DNA of 64,000 nt from Lutibacter sp. HS1-25 (GTDB lineage Bacteria > Bacteroidota > Bacteroidia > Flavobacteriales > Flavobacteriaceae): contig NZ_RHLN01000161.1 in NCBI RefSeq assembly GCF_004121075.1, positions 62,001-126,000 of the forward strand, given 5' to 3'. The notes under the pieces are model-generated. The model saw only the letters and a list, made by a program, of their open reading frames with translations, ran no database searches and was not told where the DNA came from. The position numbers and the translations under genes were made by a program. Below, one piece after another: positions 20,255 through 29,148 of the stretch. Within the stretch, counting starts at the first letter, position 1. Every line of letters begins with the position of its first letter.

Positions 20255-21013
20255 ATGATTAAATTCTTCAGAAAAATTAGACAAAAAATGCTAACTGAAA
20301 ATAAATTCAATAATTATTTGGTATATGCAATTGGTGAAATCATTTTGGTAGTTATCGGAATTTTGATAGCGCTACAGATTAATAATTGGAATGAAACTAG
20401 GAAAAATAAGGCTGCCGAACAGCAATTATTAACATCGCTGCTTCAAGAGTTTGAAACCAACCAAGAAATACTTGATAGTACTATTAAAACCAATACCAAA
20501 ATTTTTGAAACCTGTGTTAAGATTGGAAAATTCACTGGACCCTCATTACCAATAATAAGTGAAAAAGAATTATCCCAATATATGGTGGGAGCCTTTAAAT
20601 ATGAGTCGAGATATGTACCCAATCAGGGAATTATTAATGAGCTAAACAATTCAGGTAAATTATCACTCATATCTGATCCAAACTTAAGAAAGGCTATTTC
20701 TAACTGGCAATCACAATTTGAGCTTGTTAAAAATCAGGAAAACTATGTTGTTGAAGGAAGAGACTATGCTCATGAATTTTTTATCAACAATGGGAATTTT
20801 AGAAGACACTTGAATTTGATTGATGAAACCCTTATTGATGTGAAACCAAGTAGATTTCCAGACAATGACTTTCGTTTTCTTACAAATCCTAAGTTTGAAA
20901 GCAATCTGTACCTGTTTATTGTAGCATCCGTAAATCTAAATAAAACATTTTATCTGCCTCTAAAAGAACAAACCGAACTTATTATTGAACAAATAAAACA
21001 AAATATAAATTAA
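20255..21013 (+). CDS. DUF6090 family membrane-anchored protein
   Basis: A 252-residue protein of a family abundant in Flavobacteriia and of unknown function. It has the typical start (MIKFFRKIRQKMLTENKF), one transmembrane segment at about residues 24-43 (GEIILVVIGILIALQINNWNE), and a long helical domain with a QQLLTSLLQEFETNQ coiled-coil-like stretch. Its neighbours (KatG, diheme cytochrome) give no firm clue to its job. Confidence 0.85.
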   Translation: MIKFFRKIRQKMLTENKFNNYLVYAIGEIILVVIGILIALQINNWNETRKNKAAEQQLLTSLLQEFETNQEILDSTIKTNTKIFETCVKIGKFTGPSLPIISEKELSQYMVGAFKYESRYVPNQGIINELNNSGKLSLISDPNLRKAISNWQSQFELVKNQENYVVEGRDYAHEFFINNGNFRRHLNLIDETLIDVKPSRFPDNDFRFLTNPKFESNLYLFIVASVNLNKTFYLPLKEQTELIIEQIKQNIN

Positions 21014-21131
21014 CATTTAACTTCAAAAGAGTAAAAAAATATTGACTTAAACATTTAAAATGATGAAAACACAACACAGCTTACATAAATAAACGCTTAA
21101 GGCAATTAGTCAACTTTTAAAAAATGAAAAC

Positions 21132-22091
21132 ATGAAAAAAACATTAAAGATTTTCGGAATTGTTATCACATCTATCATCGTATTACTTGGAATTGTATTT
21201 GTGTATATTGGTATGTCTGATATACCCTCTTATGAAGTTCAAAAAATTGAATTTGAAGTAAAAAGCACTCCAGAATCAATTGAAAGGGGAAAGAATCTGA
21301 CCATGATGCTATGTGCAAATTGCCATTTAAATAAAGAGACCGGAAAATTAACCGGGAAAAAATTGCTTGAAGCTCCTACCGAATTTGGGGATATCTATTC
21401 TCAAAATATCACTCAGGATAAGAAATACGGAATAGGAGAATGGACAAATGGCGAATTGCTCTATCTTTTTAGAACTGGAATTAAAAGGAACGGACAATAC
21501 AGTCCACCTTACATGGCTAAATTACCAAACATGGCTGATGAAGATATAAATGCAATTATATCGTTTTTAAAATCAGACAATCCAATGGTTGTGGAAGATT
21601 CAACTCCAGATACTCCACCAGCCCCTTCTTTTTTAACCAAACTTCTTTGCCGAATCGCATTTAAACCATTTCCCATGCCGACAGAGAAGATTGCACTACC
21701 TGACACCAATAATAAAGTAGAATTGGGAAAATACTTGGCATACAACCTCGAGTGTTTCTCTTGCCATTCGTCTGATTTTAAGACCAATAATTTTCTTGAA
21801 CCCGAATTAAGTAAGGGATATTTTGCAGGAGGAAATAAACCTTTGGATGAAGAGGGAAGGGTAAAGTTTACACCTAACCTAACACCAGACAAAGAAACAG
21901 GAATTGGAAACTGGTCGAAAGATGACTTTGTTAATGCTGTAAAATACGGGATTAAAAAAGGTGAAAATGCACTTACCAACCCAATGACACCATATACCCA
22001 GCTTTCAGACCAGGAAGCAGAAGCTATATTTGCATATCTCCAAACCATACCTCCTATCAAGAATAAAGTGGAAAGATCTGTATATAATTAA
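21132..22091 (+). CDS. membrane-anchored diheme cytochrome c
   Basis: A 319-residue periplasmic electron-transfer protein held by an N-terminal transmembrane segment (about residues 8-27). Two cytochrome c domains carry CANCH (residues 61-65) and CFSCH (208-212). Each domain repeats the same block (GIGEWTNGELL and GIGNWSKDDFV) and a Met candidate axial ligand (PPYMAKLP; NPMTPY). The architecture resembles cytochrome subunits of alcohol or sugar dehydrogenases, but no dehydrogenase gene is adjacent. It is the last ordinary gene before the left end of the island. Confidence 0.88.
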   Translation: MKKTLKIFGIVITSIIVLLGIVFVYIGMSDIPSYEVQKIEFEVKSTPESIERGKNLTMMLCANCHLNKETGKLTGKKLLEAPTEFGDIYSQNITQDKKYGIGEWTNGELLYLFRTGIKRNGQYSPPYMAKLPNMADEDINAIISFLKSDNPMVVEDSTPDTPPAPSFLTKLLCRIAFKPFPMPTEKIALPDTNNKVELGKYLAYNLECFSCHSSDFKTNNFLEPELSKGYFAGGNKPLDEEGRVKFTPNLTPDKETGIGNWSKDDFVNAVKYGIKKGENALTNPMTPYTQLSDQEAEAIFAYLQTIPPIKNKVERSVYN

Positions 22092-22227
22092 ACAACAATG
22101 TACATAATTAATAGCAGCCTATTGGCAGGCTAAATATCTTATGCCAACCTTTAAAACAAAACTTCACTAACTTTTTGACACCCCCTTTAATCTCAGTAAT
22201 ATTAAGGGATAAGAGAGGTAAAATAAA

Positions 22228-22258
22228 AAACCCATCACTATCTTTAAGTGATGGGTTT
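22228..22258. terminator. hairpin terminator beside the tRNA fragment
   Basis: A perfect 12-bp stem (AAACCCATCACT with AGTGATGGGTTT) with a 7-nt loop and T/A runs on both sides, so it could work in both directions. It lies just left of the tRNA fragment, where the original terminator of the host tRNA gene would be expected. Confidence 0.75.
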
Positions 22259-22268
22259 TGTTTAATAT

Positions 22269-22307
22269 CGGGAACAAGACTTGAACCTGTGACATTCGGG
22301 TTATAAG
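22269..22307 (-). repeat. tRNA-fMet 3'-half fragment, putative left attachment site
   Basis: This 39-base segment matches 54096-54134 of the intact initiator tRNA gene at 35 of 39 positions, in the same orientation. It covers the anticodon loop to the acceptor stem but lacks the 5' half. Tyrosine integrases that use tRNA genes leave such a 3' duplicate at the far end of the element. It therefore marks the probable left border of the island. Confidence 0.75.
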
Positions 22308-22763
22308 TTCCAAGCAAAAGTTAAATTTCAACTGTTTTATAGGGCTCCCGAGCTATAAATTTGCAAAATCGTGTTCCAAAACGTGTTCCGATTTTAGCTT
22401 TTGATTATTATAATATTTTACTCAAATAAACCTAAAAAATGAACTTATTATAATAAAATTCATTTTTTTCTAGAGAGCCCACCTAAATTAGTTCTCCTAA
22501 AATGAACTGAAAATTCACACTTTAATATTTAAGTAACTTTTTTTATTTAGGAATGTTAACAACAGCGTTTACTAAAACCATTTAATGATTTAAAAATTAC
22601 CACAAAATAATTATTGCCTTTTAAAACCAAATGGTTAAAACATCTTTTTCTAATTTTAAAAATTAAAAATCATTTCTCCCTATCAAAAAAACATAATTCC
22701 CTTATGGTTAATTAAATTGTATCTAACATTGTAACTCAAATAACCAAACTAAATTATATATAT
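22308..22763. other. left island flank before susC, no intact gene
   Basis: This stretch holds a direct repeat, CGTGTTCC at 22370-22377 and again at 22382-22389 with AAAA between, which could be an integrase arm site. The minus strand over it is open for about 26 codons and encodes a doubled GTRF motif, but it is closed by stops on both sides and has no start. The rest is AT-rich. TAACATTG at 22724-22731, one base off TAnnTTTG, is a weak candidate -7 element for the SusC gene. Confidence 0.5.
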
Positions 22764-25700
22764 ATGAAAAAAGCAAAAATTCTTTATTTACTAATTATAT
22801 TTCCTATGATACTTTTTGCACAAAGCAAAGAAATCAAAGGAACTGTAGTAGATGAAAACAATAACCTGCTACCTGGCTCAAGTATTGTAGTTAAGGGAAC
22901 AACTATTGGGACTTCTGCAGATTTTGATGGAAATTTTACTCTTGTAATACCCGAAAAAGCAACGACATTAATAGTTTCTTATCTAGGTTATATACCTCTA
23001 GAAGTTAAAATAACTAATGAAACTATATATAAAATTCAATTAGCTTCTGATAGAAATACTTTAGAAGAAGTTGTAGTTGTAGGATATGGAACATTGCAAC
23101 GAAAAGACATTACAGGGTCTGTTTCAAAAATTAAAGAAACAACTGAAATTGCAGGACAATACACTTCGGCAAGTGCTATGTTACAGGGAAGAAGCGCCGG
23201 TGTTCAGGTATTAAATAATACTGGGTCGCCTAATGCCCCTGCAAGTGTTAGAATTAGAGGAACAAATAGTTTAAGAGGAAATAATGAACCATTATATGTT
23301 ATAGATGGTGTTATTATAAGTTCTGCTGGTGAAGATGTTATAAATGCCACAAACGATGCCAATGAAGTTCAACAAACTCAAAATGGTTTAACAGGTTTAA
23401 ACATGAGAGATGTTGAAAGTATGGAAATATTAAAAGATGCTTCAGCCACTGCCATTTATGGATCAAGAGGTGCTAATGGGGTTGTGCTTATTACTACAAA
23501 AAAAGGGAAAGAAGGAAAAGCCGTTTTCAATATTTATAATTCTGCAACTATTTCACAGGTTTCTAATAAAATTTCCGTTTTAGATCCCGTAAATTATGCA
23601 CAATACAGAAATCAATCAGCATTAATAAATGGCAATTCTGTTAATTATCAAATAGACGGTAAAAATGTTTATTTAATACAAAATGGTGTTCCTAACGAAA
23701 CTCCGTTGCGTCAAATAAACTGGCAGGATGATATTTACAAATTAGGTTATTCTATGAATGCTGGTTTAAATTTAAGCGGAGCATCAGACAAATCAAATTA
23801 TTATTTTTCAGGCGATTATAATCAACTTGAAGGAAACGTTCCAAATACATTTTTACATAATGCAAATGTTAGATTGAATTACACAACTAATGTTTCTGAC
23901 AAAGTAAAAATAGACACTCGTGTTGGTTTTTATTTAAGTAGAGGGAATATGAATCAAGGCGCAAGCAGATCGGGTGGTCAAAGAAGTTTCACACGTCAGT
24001 TAGTAAGTTATAATCCTTTGATTGATGGCGAATTAGCTGATGAAGAAATTGGAGGAACCAATCCTTTTACTTTTCTAGAAGGGTTTGAAGAAAAAATTAA
24101 AGAAAAGAGACTTAATGCTTCCTTAGATTTAACATATAATATTACTGAAGGGTTAAAATATGTATTTAGAGCTGGTACAAATTACTGGAACAAATATCGT
24201 TCTCGCTGGTATGGTCCTGAAACATTTAAAGGTGCACAAACAAATGGAGATCTTTCCTTATCAACCTTAGAAAAAACAGCCTATACTTTTGATAATCTAT
24301 TAATGTACAACAAAACTTTTAATAAAATACATAGATTAAATGCTACTATTGGTGTTACTTATGATGGTTCTGATGCCCACAACACGACTTACGAAGTTGG
24401 TCAGTTTCCAATTAACACCTTAGAAGACAGAGGTCCGCAATACGGAGAATTAGTTATTGCTCCATTTAGTTCTTTAGATATTAGAGATGCCATTTTATCT
24501 TATTTAGCAAGAGTAAATTATACTTTAAATAACAAATATGTGTTTAACGGTACTTTTAGGGTTGACCAATCATCAAAATTTAAAGGATCAAATAAAACTG
24601 GATTATTTCCATCATTCTCATTTGCTTGGATGGCTGCCAAAGAAAATTTCTTAAAAAACTCTAAAACAATTAATAATTTAAAAATTAGAGCAAGCTGGGG
24701 AGAAGTTGGAAATCAAGCTATTAATCCTTATCAAACATATAGTAATTATGGTCCAGAGTTGTATTCAGATGCTAATAACTCAACAATTTTAGGAGTAATT
24801 GCTTTGAATATAGGTAATGAGGACTTAACTTGGGAAACAACAACACAATTAAATTTAGGTTTAGATATTGGTCTTTTCAAAGACAGATTATCTGCATCTA
24901 TTGATGTTTACCATAAACAAACTTCGGATTTATTAATCAACTTACCTACTCCTCCTTCTGTTGGTTTTCCTTTTTATTTGACAAATCAAGGAGGACTTGA
25001 AAACAAAGGATTAGATATTAGCATTGACGGATTGATAGTTGACCATGAGAACTTTAAATTTTCATTAGGTGGAAACATTTCATTTAACAAAAATAAAGTA
25101 ACTGATTTGGGAACTTTACCTAAAGGAGATATTTGGATAGACGGAAAATTAGTCAATGAATCATTTTATTTAGGAAATGGTGTTTCTACGGGTAATAATT
25201 TTAAATCTCCAGCAAATATTTTTATTGAAGGACAACCTGTTGGACTTTTCTGGGGTTTTGAAACTGATGGTATATATACCAGTGATGCAGAAGCGGCACA
25301 AGGACCTTCTTATCAGGGAGCTGCAAATTTAGCTGGAGATGTAAGATTTGTTGACAAAAATGGAGATGGTAACGTAAATGATGAAGATAAAACAAACATT
25401 GGAAATCCTAATGCTGATTTTGTTTATGGTATCAATGCAAATCTTGATTTTAAAAACTTTAATATTTCTATGTTATTTAATGGATCTCAGGGAAATGATA
25501 TTTTGAATGGAAATTTATTGGAAGAAAATGTTGCTGCAGGAAACAGTAATAATATTCGTCCAGAAGCGTATTTTGACGCTTGGTCTACTGAAAACCCAAC
25601 AGGTGCTTATCCAAGAATTGGTTCTTTAACTTCAACTACTGTACCAACCGACAGACTTGTTGAAGATGGAAGTTATTTTAGACTAAGCAACATAACAGTT

Positions 25701-25907
25701 GGCTATAATATAGATTTAGATGAACAAAAATTTATTGATAATGCCAGAATTTATATTGCTGGAAACAATTTATTTACCATTACAAATTATAGTGGATATG
25801 ACCCTGAAATAACCAGCTTTTTATATGACGGAACAATTATAGGTGTTGACTGGTTAAGTACTCCAAATGTATCTAGTGTATTATTAGGTGTTAATATTAA
25901 ATTTTAA
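22764..25907 (+). CDS. SusC-like TonB-dependent outer-membrane transporter
   Basis: This is the oligosaccharide importer of the PUL. A signal peptide ends at about residue 20 (LFAQ). Then come a carboxypeptidase-D-like domain (about 22-100), the connecting motif EEVVVVGYG, a plug domain with the IRGTNS and YVIDGV segments, and a 22-strand beta-barrel ending in an aromatic C-terminus (GVNIKF). The 1047-residue length is normal. It is followed 12 bases later by the SusD partner, the hallmark pair of a Bacteroidetes PUL, and leads the run of genes up to 49226. Confidence 0.95.
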   Translation: MKKAKILYLLIIFPMILFAQSKEIKGTVVDENNNLLPGSSIVVKGTTIGTSADFDGNFTLVIPEKATTLIVSYLGYIPLEVKITNETIYKIQLASDRNTLEEVVVVGYGTLQRKDITGSVSKIKETTEIAGQYTSASAMLQGRSAGVQVLNNTGSPNAPASVRIRGTNSLRGNNEPLYVIDGVIISSAGEDVINATNDANEVQQTQNGLTGLNMRDVESMEILKDASATAIYGSRGANGVVLITTKKGKEGKAVFNIYNSATISQVSNKISVLDPVNYAQYRNQSALINGNSVNYQIDGKNVYLIQNGVPNETPLRQINWQDDIYKLGYSMNAGLNLSGASDKSNYYFSGDYNQLEGNVPNTFLHNANVRLNYTTNVSDKVKIDTRVGFYLSRGNMNQGASRSGGQRSFTRQLVSYNPLIDGELADEEIGGTNPFTFLEGFEEKIKEKRLNASLDLTYNITEGLKYVFRAGTNYWNKYRSRWYGPETFKGAQTNGDLSLSTLEKTAYTFDNLLMYNKTFNKIHRLNATIGVTYDGSDAHNTTYEVGQFPINTLEDRGPQYGELVIAPFSSLDIRDAILSYLARVNYTLNNKYVFNGTFRVDQSSKFKGSNKTGLFPSFSFAWMAAKENFLKNSKTINNLKIRASWGEVGNQAINPYQTYSNYGPELYSDANNSTILGVIALNIGNEDLTWETTTQLNLGLDIGLFKDRLSASIDVYHKQTSDLLINLPTPPSVGFPFYLTNQGGLENKGLDISIDGLIVDHENFKFSLGGNISFNKNKVTDLGTLPKGDIWIDGKLVNESFYLGNGVSTGNNFKSPANIFIEGQPVGLFWGFETDGIYTSDAEAAQGPSYQGAANLAGDVRFVDKNGDGNVNDEDKTNIGNPNADFVYGINANLDFKNFNISMLFNGSQGNDILNGNLLEENVAAGNSNNIRPEAYFDAWSTENPTGAYPRIGSLTSTTVPTDRLVEDGSYFRLSNITVGYNIDLDEQKFIDNARIYIAGNNLFTITNYSGYDPEITSFLYDGTIIGVDWLSTPNVSSVLLGVNIKF

Positions 25908-25919
25908 AGGAAACAAATT

Positions 25920-27437
25920 ATGAAAACATTATATAAATTTTTGATATTGACTATTATAAGTTCAATTTCATTTGTAGGGTGCGATTTAGAGGAAACCCCT
26001 CCATTTTTAGCATCTGACAATATTTACACAACGGTAGAAGGTGCAAATGTGGCGCTTAATGGTGCTTATGGAAAATTGACCAATCACTTTTTCTATGCAG
26101 CAGATTACCACCATTTGACAGATTTTACAAGCGGATTTTTTACTTCAGGAAAAGCTTCTGACACAAAAGATATTGCAGCATTAAACCCATCTTCTTCTCA
26201 GAATTATGTAGAAAATTTATGGGCATTAAGTTATAGTACCATTGCAGTTACTAATGATATTATTACCAATATTTCTGAAACGAATGAAAATCCTCAAATA
26301 AGAAACGTACTAGGACAAGCCTATTTTTTAAGAGCTCACGTATATTTTAATTTAGTACGTTTATATGGAGCCGTTCCATTAAGAGTGGAAGCATCAACAG
26401 CTGATAATTTACATATGGCAAGAACTCCTGTTGATGAGGTTTACAATCAAATAATTGCTGACGCCAATAAAGCTAAAACCTTACTTTTTGATAAGTCAAC
26501 TCAAACCATAGGCAGACCTTCAAATTTAGCACCAAATATGATTTTAGCTAAAGTGTATATGACTTTGGCAGGAAATAACGATAATAGCCCATACTGGCAA
26601 CTTGCTTATAACGAAGCCATTCAAATGTATGGAAAATATAGTCTGGTAGGCAATTATGGAGATTTATGGAATAGCGAGAGTACTGCAAATAACAACAGTG
26701 AATCTATTTTTGAAATTCAGTTTAATGAGGAAGTACCTTCAAAATTGGTAAGACTTTTCACTCATTCCAATGCTTATTCAGGTGTAGGATGGCAACGTAT
26801 TAAACCAAACCCTGAAACTATTGATGACCATATGGCAAGATACCCAGGTGATCCAAGAATAGATTTAACTTTTATATCTTCTTATATTCAAGTTAATGGT
26901 TCTACATCTAAAGTGTATCCAACAAATACTTCAAGATCAAATACAAATAATGCCTACCCATTTATTTACAAATATTGGACAAAGGATCTCACAGCGACTA
27001 CTGATGCAACCAATTTCAATTATGTTCATTTTAGATATGCCGATTTATTATTAATGCTGGCTGAAATTGAAAATGAATTAAATGGTCCTGCAAACGCATA
27101 CAAATATGTGAATGAAGTTTTAGCAAGAGCAAGAAATACAGGAAACTCTGTACAACCTGCCGATTGGTCTGGCCTAAGCCAAGAAGAATTTAGAAGTGCC
27201 ATTATGAAAGAGTATCAATTTGAATTACTTGCAGAAGGACAAGATTGGTTTAACAACCGAAGAAGAGGATATGATTATTTTAAACAAAATATCATAGACC
27301 CTCACAATGCAAGAAATGAAAAAGCTTTTGACATTGTGTATCCTGACAATAACAAAACAATGTTAATGCCAATTCCAGGTTCTGAAATAAATGCAAATCA
27401 GCAAATTTCAGCTGCTGATCAAAACCCTGGGTACTAA
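25920..27437 (+). CDS. SusD/RagB-like glycan-binding lipoprotein
   Basis: This is the surface lipoprotein that caps the SusC barrel and binds glycan. The lipobox ends at Cys21 (SFVGC). The SusD fold is recognised from the RNVLGQAYFLRAHVYFNLVRLYG helix region and the ARYADLLLMLAE-type segment (HFRYADLLLMLAEIENEL), with the C-terminal block QFELLAEGQDWFNNRRRG. The 505-residue length is typical. No glycan specificity can be read from it. Confidence 0.95.
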   Translation: MKTLYKFLILTIISSISFVGCDLEETPPFLASDNIYTTVEGANVALNGAYGKLTNHFFYAADYHHLTDFTSGFFTSGKASDTKDIAALNPSSSQNYVENLWALSYSTIAVTNDIITNISETNENPQIRNVLGQAYFLRAHVYFNLVRLYGAVPLRVEASTADNLHMARTPVDEVYNQIIADANKAKTLLFDKSTQTIGRPSNLAPNMILAKVYMTLAGNNDNSPYWQLAYNEAIQMYGKYSLVGNYGDLWNSESTANNNSESIFEIQFNEEVPSKLVRLFTHSNAYSGVGWQRIKPNPETIDDHMARYPGDPRIDLTFISSYIQVNGSTSKVYPTNTSRSNTNNAYPFIYKYWTKDLTATTDATNFNYVHFRYADLLLMLAEIENELNGPANAYKYVNEVLARARNTGNSVQPADWSGLSQEEFRSAIMKEYQFELLAEGQDWFNNRRRGYDYFKQNIIDPHNARNEKAFDIVYPDNNKTMLMPIPGSEINANQQISAADQNPGY

Positions 27438-27455
27438 TTAAAAAAATAAATCAAG

Positions 27456-29066
27456 ATGGATATAAAAAATATTAAATGGATAAAAGTTGTTTTTACATTC
27501 TTAATCATAGGAAACTTGTTTTCTTGTGTGGAAGATGCAGACAACTATAAAGATAACCCATATATACTTAACAGTGATATTGGATTGCAATACGAAAATA
27601 TGAGTACCTACTCATATCAAGAACTATTGAAAAGTGAAAAACCAAGTTTTAATATCGATAAATCTCAATATGCCTTCTCTCTTTTAACAATTAAAAAAGG
27701 AGGTGCCACAATAACAACTGGTGTTTCTATATTTACAATTGATCCTGCAACTGGAGTTGTAACCATTGATAATAAAAATGCAGGTTTAACTCCTGGTGAA
27801 ATATATAGCTTTGATATTGGTATTGGTAATGTAAATGGTATTATTAGAAATAATGACGCTTTCAGTTTAGAAATTTATGATACACCATTAAATTATACTA
27901 TCAGCAATTCAACTTATGATGCCAAATATCTTGAAGTTGCAGATATTGCAACTGTAACTTATGTTGACACTTCAGAAAATGGAGATGTACTGTCAGATAT
28001 TACTTATAGTCTAAGTAACCCTCCTGCTGGTTTTTCAATTAATAGTACAACAGGTGTAATTTCAAAAAACACAGATGCAACATCTGGTGTTCATGATATT
28101 TCTGTGACTATCAATTCAAATATAGGTCCTAAAACCTTTTCAAATGTTTTAAAAGTTACTGTAGGAGATGCTCCATCACTAACCTATGTGAAAGCTGACA
28201 ATACAACTCCCTTAACAAATGTTGTTTTATCTCCCTGGACAGCTTATGCATCTTCAGCACCTCAAATGGTTGGCATGAATGCAGTTTCTTATGAAATAAT
28301 ATTACCAGAAACACTTACTGCTGGATCTGTAATTGCGAATAATGATGGTACTATAACTGTATTAGTAGACCAAAACTTACCAATAGGTACACATTCTTTA
28401 GGTGTTATTGCTACAAATATAGCTGGCATTAGTGCTTCATTTGACAATATTTTTACCTTAACTGTAGAAACACGTTGGGAAACAACCGATTTATTTAATG
28501 ATACTTTTGACGATGATTTAACTGGTCCAATAGATCCAGGAAATACTCTATATCCTGATTTTGCAGGATATACATTAGGAACTATTAATAGCTGGAATAA
28601 AGCTATTATTGAAAAAGCAGGATCTCCTACTATTCAGGGTGTCAGAGTTCAAAACCCAGGAACTGACCATCATTATTTAGTGCGCACAGTTGATATAACT
28701 GGCGTTAAAGCCATGAAAATTTCATTTGGAGAACAATGGGGGTATAATGATAAATTTGCTACAGAGACTTATCAAAGAGCTTTGTATGCAGGTGAGTCAA
28801 CTTCCGATTTAGAAAGTGGTTCGTTTAATCCTGCGAGTTGGACAGAGATAATGGGTAAAACAGATACTCGCTGGCCAGGCTCAAGTACGTGGTCTTCAAG
28901 AATACCAAATCCAATTGATAATATTGCTGTTGATTTAAGCGCTATTTCTGGTAACACTTTAAAATTAGCATGGTATATTGGTGGAGATACTGCTCAAAAT
29001 GGTCAATATGCGATCGACTACTGCAACGCACAAGTTTCAGTAGCTTTTACAGCTGAAGAACAATAA
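27456..29066 (+). CDS. putative surface glycan-binding lipoprotein
   Basis: A 536-residue lipoprotein (lipobox ending at Cys24, LFSC). After a short linker come two or three cadherin- or Ig-like beta domains (about residues 45-340) with repeated ITTGVSIFTIDPATGVV and FSINSTTGVIS patterns. A C-terminal beta-sandwich domain (about 345-536) begins ETTDLFNDTFDDDL. Its position directly after SusCD and its domain layout are those of SusE/SusF-type surface glycan-binding proteins, although sequence similarity is not informative. A hairpin terminator follows it. Confidence 0.75.
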   Translation: MDIKNIKWIKVVFTFLIIGNLFSCVEDADNYKDNPYILNSDIGLQYENMSTYSYQELLKSEKPSFNIDKSQYAFSLLTIKKGGATITTGVSIFTIDPATGVVTIDNKNAGLTPGEIYSFDIGIGNVNGIIRNNDAFSLEIYDTPLNYTISNSTYDAKYLEVADIATVTYVDTSENGDVLSDITYSLSNPPAGFSINSTTGVISKNTDATSGVHDISVTINSNIGPKTFSNVLKVTVGDAPSLTYVKADNTTPLTNVVLSPWTAYASSAPQMVGMNAVSYEIILPETLTAGSVIANNDGTITVLVDQNLPIGTHSLGVIATNIAGISASFDNIFTLTVETRWETTDLFNDTFDDDLTGPIDPGNTLYPDFAGYTLGTINSWNKAIIEKAGSPTIQGVRVQNPGTDHHYLVRTVDITGVKAMKISFGEQWGYNDKFATETYQRALYAGESTSDLESGSFNPASWTEIMGKTDTRWPGSSTWSSRIPNPIDNIAVDLSAISGNTLKLAWYIGGDTAQNGQYAIDYCNAQVSVAFTAEEQ

Positions 29067-29075
29067 TATTTTTAT

Positions 29076-29106
29076 AAGAGGCTATAGAATTAAGCTATAG
29101 CCTCTT
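29076..29106 (+). terminator. hairpin after the surface-protein gene
   Basis: A 12-bp perfect stem, AAGAGGCTATAG with CTATAGCCTCTT, with a 7-nt loop and a short T-rich tail. Lying between the glycan-binding genes and the enzyme genes, it may reduce transcription of the enzyme genes or stabilise the upstream mRNA end. Confidence 0.65.
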
Positions 29107-29148
29107 TATCACACATAACAAATTTAATATTAATAAATATTTATAAAA

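Noticed and set aside
21509-22060. 183-codon open frame opposite the diheme cytochrome
   Set aside because: It lies fully antisense to a gene with two heme motifs and encodes no recognisable domain.
22108-22317. Minus-strand open frame over the tRNA fragment
   Set aside because: It spans the terminator hairpin and the tRNA copy, so its codons are accidental.
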